A stretch of DNA of 25,145 nucleotides. It comes from UBA5272 sp964577625. Its GTDB lineage: Bacteria; Patescibacteriota; Minisyncoccia; Phycocordibacterales; UBA5272. The notes beneath the pieces were generated by a model. It saw nothing but the letters and a program-made list of their open reading frames with translations. It was not told the DNA's origin and did no database searches. Position numbers and translations under genes: made by a program. Shown here in pieces: positions 6,585 through 12,961 of the stretch (within the stretch, counting starts at the first letter, position 1; every line of letters begins with the position of its first letter). The stretch is from positions 1 through 25,145 of the forward strand of contig CAZNZP010000004.1 in assembly GCA_964577625.1 (NCBI GenBank), given 5' to 3'.

Positions 6585-7102
6585 TTTTCTTTTTTCTTAA
6601 ATCTCTTTAAGTGATAAAAAAGATGGGAACTAACACAACCCAAGACTCCAGCTATAACAAACGGTTCAAATAATTCCACTATTGGCTCTATACCAGCAAT
6701 TCCTGACAAGAAAAATTTTCCCACAATAAATAGCAAGACCAGAAAGACTGAAGTAAAAGCTAAAATCTTTGTCTTATGTTTTTTCATGTGCACAGAAAGC
6801 TCGTGTGATAAGAAAATAAAATCCATTGCCACATGTCCCAAACTAAACAAAAAAGTACTTAGGATAAATCCTGTTTGACTCCACTCAAACCATTCTATAG
6901 ACATATGGACTAAAAGTAGAATCACAGTAATATAATTTTGTTTAGCGTGAGCAAAAAGAGCTAAAACTAATCCTAAAGCAAACAAAACTATGTTTGAAAT
7001 ATTTAAATCCAAATGTAAAGCATGCTCTACCATTGTAAATGCATAAAGAAAAAGAAAGGCAACAAAAAGATATCTGCCAATTTTTTTAAAATTATCTGAC
7101 AT
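6575..7102 (-). CDS. His-rich six-TM membrane protein, unassigned
   Basis: A 175-aa protein with about six hydrophobic segments (roughly 10-26, 36-52, 57-73, 82-98, 112-132, 145-162). Polar residues that could bind metal lie in or beside them: E26-H27-x2-H30, H52, H66-x3-E70, H90-x3-D94, H100, H105, H109, H160 and H164, with a C-terminal KCC. I do not recognise the family. Its 3' end overlaps the half-length CDF gene by ten bases. That gene lacks exactly the N-terminal TM half that would normally precede it, so the two products may act together in divalent-metal transport; this is inference. The gene lies 13 bases downstream of htpX and probably shares its promoter. Confidence 0.6.
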   Translation of the reverse strand: MSDNFKKIGRYLFVAFLFLYAFTMVEHALHLDLNISNIVLFALGLVLALFAHAKQNYITVILLLVHMSIEWFEWSQTGFILSTFLFSLGHVAMDFIFLSHELSVHMKKHKTKILAFTSVFLVLLFIVGKFFLSGIAGIEPIVELFEPFVIAGVLGCVSSHLFYHLKRFKKKEKCC

Positions 7103-7115
7103 AAAAAATTGGAAA

Positions 7116-8039
7116 TTATTTTTCGTTCTGACTAAGTAACGCAGTTATTCTTTCTCCAACCGGAGGATGAGTCATAAACATTTTTGTAAACCAGTGAACT
7201 TTATCAGCTTTCGGATTTTGAGACCTTATACCCATAGGATTCACAATATACATGTGAGCCATAGAATTGTTTGCTTTGGCTAAAGGTTGAGTGAATTGAG
7301 AAATTTTTGCTAAAGCGGAAGCGAGTCCTTCTGGATAGCGAGTAAGTATAGCGCCAGTAGCATCTGCTAAAAATTCTCTTTTTCTAGAAATTGCTAACTG
7401 AATAATTGTGGCTGCAAGTGGAGCAAGTATAATAGCTACAAGGGATCCGATTAAAGCAAAAACCCCTCCTTTTTTATCGTCTCCTCCTCCAAAAGCTCCG
7501 ATTCTGAAAAACATTTGAGACAAAAAGGAAATTGTAGAAACCATGATGACTACAATAGTTTGTAAAAGAATATCTTTATTTCCAATATGACTAAGCTCGT
7601 GAGCCACCACCCCTTCTAATTCATTTTTATTTAGCATAGAAAGAAGTCCCGTAGTCGCTGCGATGACAGAATTATTTTTATTTCTTCCGGTCGCAAAAGC
7701 GTTTGGTATAGGATCGTTGATGATAAAAAGTTTTGGCATTGGAAGTCCAGCAGTAATAGAGAGATTTTCTGCAGCATTCCAAAATTCTGGATGCTCGCTT
7801 CTGGATTTTAGTTCTTTGGCTCCCGCCATATTGAGAGCAATTTTATCTGAAAACCAATAAGAGAAAAAATTCATGACAATAGAAAAAATGAGAGCTCCAT
7901 AGAAAATGGTAACATTATTATAATAATAAGCTAAAAATAGACCCAAAGCTGAAAAGATAGCGATAAAAATGGCCATATAAAGCCAAGTTTTTGCTACATT
8001 GTTAGATCTTTGAGTATATAAAGATTTGCCTGTTGACAT
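7116..8039 (-). CDS. htpX: HtpX, M48 family membrane zinc metalloprotease
   Basis: A 307-aa protein of normal HtpX length. Two N-terminal TM segments (about 18-38 and 43-63) precede the M48 domain. The zinc site is H147-E148-L-S-H151 with E148 catalytic, and the third ligand is E222 in SRKREFLADATGA. Two further hydrophobic segments (about 160-180 and 192-217) lie between them. The C terminus has the MTHPPVGERI motif typical of HtpX. It degrades misfolded or damaged membrane proteins in the cytoplasmic membrane. HtpX and LemA are often neighbours; here two other genes lie between them. An extended -10 box TGCTATAAT (minus strand of 8059-8067) lies 19 bases before the ATG, implying its own promoter and a leader of about 12 bases. 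Confidence 0.96.
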   Translation of the reverse strand: MSTGKSLYTQRSNNVAKTWLYMAIFIAIFSALGLFLAYYYNNVTIFYGALIFSIVMNFFSYWFSDKIALNMAGAKELKSRSEHPEFWNAAENLSITAGLPMPKLFIINDPIPNAFATGRNKNNSVIAATTGLLSMLNKNELEGVVAHELSHIGNKDILLQTIVVIMVSTISFLSQMFFRIGAFGGGDDKKGGVFALIGSLVAIILAPLAATIIQLAISRKREFLADATGAILTRYPEGLASALAKISQFTQPLAKANNSMAHMYIVNPMGIRSQNPKADKVHWFTKMFMTHPPVGERITALLSQNEK

Positions 8040-8058
8040 ATATTTAATTTAGGGATGT

Positions 8059-8067
8059 ATTATAGCA
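8059..8067 (-). promoter_or_regulatory. Extended -10 promoter of htpX
   Basis: The minus strand reads TATGCTATAAT, an extended -10 with no convincing -35. It lies between the terminator at 8091-8121 and the htpX ATG at 8039. Confidence 0.6.
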
Positions 8068-8090
8068 TAAATAGTCATTTTGAGAAATAA

Positions 8091-8121
8091 AAAAACTGAG
8101 ATTTCTTCAATCTCAGTTTTT
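8091..8121 (-). terminator. Rho-independent terminator of the lemA unit
   Basis: Thirteen-base arms 8091-8103 and 8109-8121 pair perfectly around five bases, with a T run on the minus strand after the stem. The stop codon of the 58-aa gene (8113-8115) lies inside the stem. Confidence 0.85.
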
Positions 8122-8289
8122 GTGACTTTTTCTTTCATTTAAATAATGCTCTAGAAAAGAATTTGCTAATTTAGCTTTCTTTTTTGAAACCTTAAAAGTA
8201 TTGTTCCTTAAAGCTGTTATTATAATAGCTTTTTTCTTTGCTACTTTTTTAGCTTCCTTTAAAATATTAGAAAAAACCTTTTTTTCCAT
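8113..8289 (-). CDS. Very basic 58-aa protein
   Basis: The minus strand has ATG at 8287-8289 and TGA at 8113-8115, giving 58 residues. The sequence is Lys-rich, with the blocks KEAKKVAKKKA and VSKKKAKLA, and is predicted mainly helical with no TM segment. Its charge suggests nucleic-acid or ribosome binding, but I recognise no family. It starts 42 bases after the preceding gene's stop, and its stop lies inside the terminator stem, so it is well placed as the last gene of the lemA unit. Without it the 292 bases between htpX and the gene at 8332 would be empty. Coding status rests on composition and placement. Confidence 0.5.
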   Translation of the reverse strand: MEKKVFSNILKEAKKVAKKKAIIITALRNNTFKVSKKKAKLANSFLEHYLNERKSHKN

Positions 8290-8331
8290 CTTGTTAATTT
8301 ATTGATCTGTCACTAAATTAACAAATTACAC

Positions 8332-8874
8332 TTAAATTGTCAAGTCTTCATTTTTAACACTCTTAGCACTGTTACTATCTGGTTCTGATATAAAAATTTC
8401 TAAAGCTATACCTAAACCAAAATCACCATATGATATTCTATCATCTTTGTTTATAGTTTGTGTGAGAAAAGAAATATCTACACCATTTTTTACCAAAGCT
8501 CTCATCCATGGATTTATGCTGGAAATTAGAGCATCATGTGCGAACCTTCTCGCCTCATCTTTTTCTTGCATTTCCATCTGTTTAAATCTTGAGTCATTAT
8601 AATCATCATCCAAGGAAACCTTGTAAAACTCAGCAATACTTATCATATAATCTAATGATTTGTCACAAACTATTTTCCATAATTTATATGAAGAAAAATC
8701 TGCTTGCTCACTAATCTCCTCTAGCTCAGCTACACTTTTTGGTAACTTTTCTATGATTTCCTTTAAATACTCATTTTTGGTGCCGAGCATTTTTGAAATA
8801 TCTTCTATAGTACCTCTAGTTCTCCTATTTAATCTATTTATACTTTTAACGATTCTTTTACTTTCCAAGTTCAT
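8332..8874 (-). CDS. Soluble protein of unknown function
   Basis: A 180-aa protein without TM segment or signal. The N-terminal third is basic and helical (IVKSINRLNRRTRGTIEDI), with a stretch that could be a helix-turn-helix-like element (GTKNEYLKEIIEKLP). The centre is acidic (FYKVSLDDDYNDSRFK) and the C terminus is Ser/Asn/Asp-rich. I do not recognise a domain. The ATG is one base from the lemA stop, so it is almost certainly co-transcribed and translationally coupled with lemA. The frame on the other strand (8660-9082) is a low-complexity shadow. A link to LemA function is suggested only by position. Confidence 0.65.
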   Translation of the reverse strand: MNLESKRIVKSINRLNRRTRGTIEDISKMLGTKNEYLKEIIEKLPKSVAELEEISEQADFSSYKLWKIVCDKSLDYMISIAEFYKVSLDDDYNDSRFKQMEMQEKDEARRFAHDALISSINPWMRALVKNGVDISFLTQTINKDDRISYGDFGLGIALEIFISEPDSNSAKSVKNEDLTI

Positions 8875-8875
8875 A

Positions 8876-9445
8876 TTAAAACTGTACTGTTACTGGATTT
8901 TTAGCTGCAGCATCAGCATCGGAAAGCTTAAACATTTCTTCTTCCTTGAAGCCAAACATATTTGCAAAAATGTTGGTTGGGAAAACTTGAATAGCTGTAT
9001 TGTAATCGGTAACTGTCGCATTATAAAATCTTCTAGCCGCTTGAATTTTATCCTCAGTATCAGTAAGTTCATTTTGAAGTGAGGCAAAGTTTGAAGTTGC
9101 TTTCAAATCTGGATAACTTTCTGCTAAAGCAAAAACTTGTCTCAAAGCTCCAGTCAATTGAGTTTCAGATTCTGCAATTTTATCTTTGTCCCCTGAATCA
9201 TGTGCAGAGATAGCAGAATTTCTAGCTTGAATAACTTTTTCCAATGTTCCACTTTCAAAATTTGCTGCTCCTTTGACTGTGTTTACAAGATTTGGAATAA
9301 GGTCATATCTTCTTTTGAGTTGCACATCAATATCTGCCCAAGCATTTTTGACTCTATTTCTTTTGCCAATAAGTCCATTGTAAAGACCGATACCTACTAA
9401 AATTAAAACTGCTAACACTATTAAAACGATTAAAATGGTATTCAT
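8876..9445 (-). CDS. lemA: LemA family protein
   Basis: A 189-aa protein of normal LemA length. One N-terminal TM (about 3-22) with almost no residues before it is followed by the conserved helical-bundle domain: GLIGKRNRVKNAWADIDVQL-type start, then RRYDLIPNLV, a central AESYPDLKA, and RRFYNATVTDYNTAIQVFP. The LemA family is widespread and of unclear biochemical role; association with HtpX and with surface proteins is common. The protein would be anchored with its coiled bundle on one face of the membrane. It is the first gene of a minus-strand unit continuing with the unassigned genes at 8332 and 8113. Promoter elements at 9457-9485 predict a leader of only a few bases. Confidence 0.95.
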   Translation of the reverse strand: MNTILIVLIVLAVLILVGIGLYNGLIGKRNRVKNAWADIDVQLKRRYDLIPNLVNTVKGAANFESGTLEKVIQARNSAISAHDSGDKDKIAESETQLTGALRQVFALAESYPDLKATSNFASLQNELTDTEDKIQAARRFYNATVTDYNTAIQVFPTNIFANMFGFKEEEMFKLSDADAAAKNPVTVQF

Positions 9446-9456
9446 ATTTTTATTTC

Positions 9457-9485
9457 ATTATATTCTTAATAATTAAATTTTAACA
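9457..9485 (-). promoter_or_regulatory. Candidate promoter of lemA
   Basis: The minus strand has TGTTAA (9480-9485), 17 bases, then TATAAT (9457-9462), ending 11 bases before the lemA ATG. An overlapping alternative is the extended -10 TGTTAAAAT (9477-9485). Either gives a short leader. Confidence 0.45.
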
Positions 9486-9547
9486 TTTTTATTTATAAAA
9501 TCCTATTTCTCTAGAATTTTAGACCTTTTCGTTTTTAAGCTATTTTT

Positions 9548-9556
9548 TGCTATAAT
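9548..9556 (+). promoter_or_regulatory. Extended -10 promoter of thrS
   Basis: TGCTATAAT at 9548-9556, 29 bases before the thrS ATG. No clear -35. No T-box or other long leader structure fits in the short region upstream. Confidence 0.6.
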
Positions 9557-9585
9557 CTAACCATTATTATTTAATAAAAACATTT

Positions 9586-11346
9586 ATGAAAGACGAAATT
9601 TTAGAGCATAAAAGACATTCTTTGTCACACATTTTAGCTAGTGTATTGGAAGAAAAATATGAGGGAGCAAAAATCACTCTTGGCCCAGCAATTGAAACTG
9701 GATTTTATTACGATGTAGATTTTACCAAAGAAAAGCCAGTGTCTGAAGAAGACTTTGCGGAGATTACAAAAAGGATGAAAGAAAAAGTCAAAGCTGGAGG
9801 AGATTTTTCTCATATTGAAGTTTCTAAAAAAGAAGCTTTAAAAACTTTTGAAGGTAATGAATATAAAATTGAACTCATAAATGAAATCGCTGATCGTGAT
9901 GAGAAAATCACACTCTATACTCTAAATTTCGCTGATGGTACAAAATTCACCGACCTTTGTCGTGGCGGACATGCGGATAAAGTAGAAGAAATAGATTTAG
10001 AAAGCTTTAAAATTACTCACACCGCTGGAGCCTATTGGCGTGGAGATGAAAAAAATAAAATGCTCACTAGAGTGTACGGGCTCGCTTTTCATAATAAAGC
10101 TGAACTAGAAGAATATGAAGCAAAAATAGAAGAAGCTAAAAAAAGAGATCATAGAATTTTGGGGAGAGACTTGGAACTATTTTTCTTTTCAGAGCTTGTC
10201 GGACCAGGACTTCCTCTTTGGACTCCAAGAGGGACAATTTTACGAAATAGCGTAGACGATTTTGTGCAAGAACTTCGTAGTGAATACGGTTATGGAGAAG
10301 TGACAATCCCACATCTCACTAAAAAAGAGCTTTATGAAAAATCTGGACACTGGGAAAAATATCAGGAAGATTTATTTAAAATTGAAACTCGTGACGGACA
10401 TCTACTTTGTATGAAGCCGATGAACTGTCCTCATCATGCACAAATTTATGCTTCTCAATTAAGAAGTTATAAAGAACTCCCTATCAGATATTCTGAGACC
10501 ACTATGGTTTATCGTGATGAACAATCTGGAGAACTCAATGGACTTTCTCGTGTACTTTCTATTACTCAAGATGATGCTCATATTTTCTGTCGTGAAAATC
10601 AAATTGAAGAAGAAGTGGAAAATATTTGGAATTTAATTGAAAAATTTTATAAAGTATTTAAATTTGAAGATTTGAGATATAGATTTAGTAGACGTGATGA
10701 TAATCCAAAATTTAAAGGAAATATTGAGTCTTGGAATAAAGCGGAGGGTGCTATCAAAAATATTTTAAATAAAAGAGTCGGAGAAAATTATATTGACGGA
10801 CTTGGAGAAGCAGCTTTTTATGGACCAAAAATAGACTTTATGGCGAAAGACGCAATTGGAAGAGAGCATCAAGTAGCTACAATTCAAGTAGATTTTATTC
10901 AGCCAACAAATTTTGGTCTAGAATATGTCTCTGAAACTGGCTCACGAGAAATGCCTGTCATGATTCACTGTGCAATCGCTGGATCACTTGAAAGATTTTT
11001 ATCAGTTTATATTGAGCATGTGGCTGGTAATTTCCCTCTCTGGATGAGTCCAACCCAAGTCTCTATTATTCCAGTCAATGTGGAATCACATGGCGAATAC
11101 GCCAAAAATATTTATAAAGAATTAAAAGAAAAAAATCTTCGCGTGGAGCTAGAAGATGGAAAAGATGGTCTTGGTAAAAAAGTCCGCCACGCCAAAGATA
11201 TGAAATATCCTTATTGGATAGTCATTGGTGATAAAGAAATGAATGAACATAAAATCACTTTAGAATCTAGAGAGGGAGAAAAGTTTAGTCTTTCTTTAGA
11301 AGAGCTTGTAGAAAAATTAGAAGATGAAATTAGAGAGAAAAAATAA
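9586..11346 (+). CDS. thrS: Threonyl-tRNA synthetase, TGS-less
   Basis: A 586-aa class II synthetase that charges tRNA-Thr. It begins directly at the editing domain, so the N-terminal TGS domain (about 60 aa) of the usual ~640-aa enzyme is absent. The editing site is intact: H11 and H15 (HSLSH), C125 and H129 (CRGGH). The catalytic zinc ligands are C281 (NCPHH; most enzymes have NCPGH), H332 (DDAHIF) and H461 (HCAIAGSLERF). Motif 2 lies around YRDEQSGEL, and the C-terminal anticodon-binding domain starts near residue 485 (SPTQVSIIPV). The start at 9586 is supported by the extended -10 box and by the lack of further open frame upstream. The terminator at 11353 follows closely. Confidence 0.97.
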   Translation: MKDEILEHKRHSLSHILASVLEEKYEGAKITLGPAIETGFYYDVDFTKEKPVSEEDFAEITKRMKEKVKAGGDFSHIEVSKKEALKTFEGNEYKIELINEIADRDEKITLYTLNFADGTKFTDLCRGGHADKVEEIDLESFKITHTAGAYWRGDEKNKMLTRVYGLAFHNKAELEEYEAKIEEAKKRDHRILGRDLELFFFSELVGPGLPLWTPRGTILRNSVDDFVQELRSEYGYGEVTIPHLTKKELYEKSGHWEKYQEDLFKIETRDGHLLCMKPMNCPHHAQIYASQLRSYKELPIRYSETTMVYRDEQSGELNGLSRVLSITQDDAHIFCRENQIEEEVENIWNLIEKFYKVFKFEDLRYRFSRRDDNPKFKGNIESWNKAEGAIKNILNKRVGENYIDGLGEAAFYGPKIDFMAKDAIGREHQVATIQVDFIQPTNFGLEYVSETGSREMPVMIHCAIAGSLERFLSVYIEHVAGNFPLWMSPTQVSIIPVNVESHGEYAKNIYKELKEKNLRVELEDGKDGLGKKVRHAKDMKYPYWIVIGDKEMNEHKITLESREGEKFSLSLEELVEKLEDEIREKK

Positions 11347-11352
11347 ACTAAT

Positions 11353-11384
11353 AAAAAACTCGCGAAGATTCGCGAGTTTTTTTG
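11353..11384. terminator. Bidirectional terminator between thrS and the Cys-rich protein gene
   Basis: Fourteen-base arms 11353-11366 and 11369-11382 (core ctcgcgaa/ttcgcgag) with A and T tracts on either side. It sits between convergent genes. Confidence 0.88.
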
Positions 11385-11391
11385 AAAGTTT

Positions 11392-12309
11392 TTAATAAAC
11401 TTTTGTCTCAGGCACACTACAATAATACCTCACATAATTCGCGTCAAAATCTGAAATTTCTTTTCTTTGACCATTGTAAATATAGTATTCATTTGTTGGT
11501 TGTGGAAGACATGGGGTAGTAATACAAACTACCGGCATTAGATTAATTATTTTCTCTGTTGGACAAGCTTTAATTAAATTGCTAGTACTGGTGGAAGGGT
11601 TGGAAAAATAACTGGTACAATATGCTGGCTCTACTGTATCCATACATGCTCTCATGGTACACATTGCATAGTCAGATTCACTATTTTTACCACACCAATT
11701 ACATCCATCATACCAAGATTTACATTCAGCGGTAATCGGCGCATCTTTAAAATACTCTTTACAATAAGGTTCCCCTTTTTGCTCACAATACATTCTGGTA
11801 CAACCTATATCTGTACTTGTGCTGCTAGATTTGAAACAAGTATTACATCCGTCATTCCAAACTTTACAATATGAATTGACTGGACCTTTGGATAAATTCT
11901 CTTCTATGTCCACATTTTTAGCTGGGCAAAAATCTTTTTTAAGTTGTCCGACAGTTAGATTAAAAACATTTCCGGTATTAATAATACCGTTAGCTTTTTG
12001 ATATCTTTTGACCGCATCTCTGGTAACCACTCCAAAGTATCCTGTAGATTCTGGATAAGTGAAATATCCTTTTTCACGAAGAGCTTCTTGGAGTTCACGA
12101 ACTTCATTTTGTTTACCCGTTCTATGTCCATCTCCATATCTCAAATGCTTTGCAAACATGACACAAGCTACACCAGAATTCTCATTTGCTACTACTACAG
12201 CATTATCTAAACCTGTGGCTGGAATAATTGTCACAGTTTGCGACTTAGCAAAAACTATTAATCCTATCCCAAAAAATAATACTAAAATTAATAAAAATCT
12301 ATTTCTCAT
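11392..12309 (-). CDS. Secreted peptidoglycan-binding protein with two six-Cys repeats
   Basis: I place the start at ATG 12307-12309 (305 aa). The longer frame would start at 12351, but that codon overlaps the -10 box. A signal or anchor segment covers residues 3-21. A peptidoglycan-binding domain (about 64-128) has VRELQEALREKGYF, TGYFGVVTRDAVKRYQ and a closing L-T-V-G-Q-L. Two repeats of the pattern C-x6-C-x2-C-x10/11-C-x4-C-x7/8-C follow, each with a W-x-D-G-C or W-Y-D-G-C core: C148/155/158/170/175/183 and C196/203/206/217/222/231. A C-terminal module has C249, C262, C267 and C297 and a YYIYNGQRKEISDFD segment. It is probably a wall-bound, disulfide-rich surface protein that would need the window's Dsb-type enzymes. 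Frames on the other strand are shadows. Confidence 0.82.
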   Translation of the reverse strand: MRNRFLLILVLFFGIGLIVFAKSQTVTIIPATGLDNAVVVANENSGVACVMFAKHLRYGDGHRTGKQNEVRELQEALREKGYFTYPESTGYFGVVTRDAVKRYQKANGIINTGNVFNLTVGQLKKDFCPAKNVDIEENLSKGPVNSYCKVWNDGCNTCFKSSSTSTDIGCTRMYCEQKGEPYCKEYFKDAPITAECKSWYDGCNWCGKNSESDYAMCTMRACMDTVEPAYCTSYFSNPSTSTSNLIKACPTEKIINLMPVVCITTPCLPQPTNEYYIYNGQRKEISDFDANYVRYYCSVPETKVY

Positions 12310-12339
12310 GACTTTTTTAATATAAAAATTAATAAAGAA

Positions 12340-12364
12340 ACACACTACCATTATAGCAGTGTGT
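12340..12364 (-). promoter_or_regulatory. Promoter of the Cys-rich protein gene inside an inverted repeat
   Basis: The minus strand has the extended -10 TGCTATAAT (12350-12358). Perfect 7-base inverted arms ACACACT (12340-12346) and AGTGTGT (12358-12364) enclose it, 11 bases apart. The geometry suits an operator covering the -10, but a chance palindrome is possible. Confidence 0.5.
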
Positions 12365-12404
12365 GAAATTAAACAAAGTTGTATGTTAAGACCAAAAAAT
12401 AAAA

Positions 12405-12959
12405 TTATAATTTAACTATACTTTCAACTTCTAATTCTATACCCATATCATCAATTTGTTTAATTTCTCCTATTACAGAAAACTTTTCACCTCTATTGGT
12501 TATTTTGAATATTGGATATTCATTAATATCTATATTAAAAAATACAGTTACATCGCTATTTTCAAAATTAAAAATACCAAAATATGGGTTTTTAGGTATC
12601 TCAAGTTTGTTTAGAGAATAAAAATCCAACACCCATTTTATTTTCTGATCTTTATAATTAGACATTACATTATATCTGTTATAAGGAGAAGTGTTGTCTA
12701 TTTCTTGATAAATTTCAATTGGACTCTTATTCAAAAAAACCAAACCTTCTTTCATATTAACAGAACTTGTTCCATAATAATTATTAATACTTTTGGCTGT
12801 TTGTATTGTATTGTTATTTGAATTTATTAATATTATTTTAGTCTTAACATTTTTTATAAAATTTGGAATCATTTGAGGAAAAATTATTTGTAATATCACA
12901 GTCAATAAAGGTATAATTACAAGAATTAGTTGAAGTTTTTTTTGAGAAAGCTTTTTCAT
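12405..12959 (-). CDS. Membrane-anchored protein of unknown function, possible OB-like C terminus
   Basis: A 184-aa protein. A short Lys-rich N terminus (MKKLSQKK) and one TM (about 10-32) precede an Asn/Ile-rich outer domain. The last 45 residues (PIFKITNRGEKFSVIGEIKQ, then IDDMGIELEVESI) have the alternating beta pattern and V-x-G-x-I rhythm of a small OB-type barrel. I recognise no family. The ATG is two bases from the gyrB stop, so it is likely transcribed with gyrB. Its codons are even more AT-rich than those of gyrB, with long A/T runs, which may mark a recent or fast-evolving gene. No terminator is obvious after its stop. Confidence 0.6.
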   Translation of the reverse strand: MKKLSQKKLQLILVIIPLLTVILQIIFPQMIPNFIKNVKTKIILINSNNNTIQTAKSINNYYGTSSVNMKEGLVFLNKSPIEIYQEIDNTSPYNRYNVMSNYKDQKIKWVLDFYSLNKLEIPKNPYFGIFNFENSDVTVFFNIDINEYPIFKITNRGEKFSVIGEIKQIDDMGIELEVESIVKL

Positions 12960-12961
12960 AT

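Noticed and set aside
8660..9082. 140-codon plus-strand frame opposite lemA and its downstream gene
   Set aside because: Low-complexity Ser/Ile/Phe-rich translation with no domain, running antisense through the well-supported LemA sequence.
12310..12351. Upstream start (ATG at 12351) for the Cys-rich protein
   Set aside because: That ATG overlaps the extended -10 box, so it would not be in the transcript; the ATG at 12309 gives a normal signal segment.
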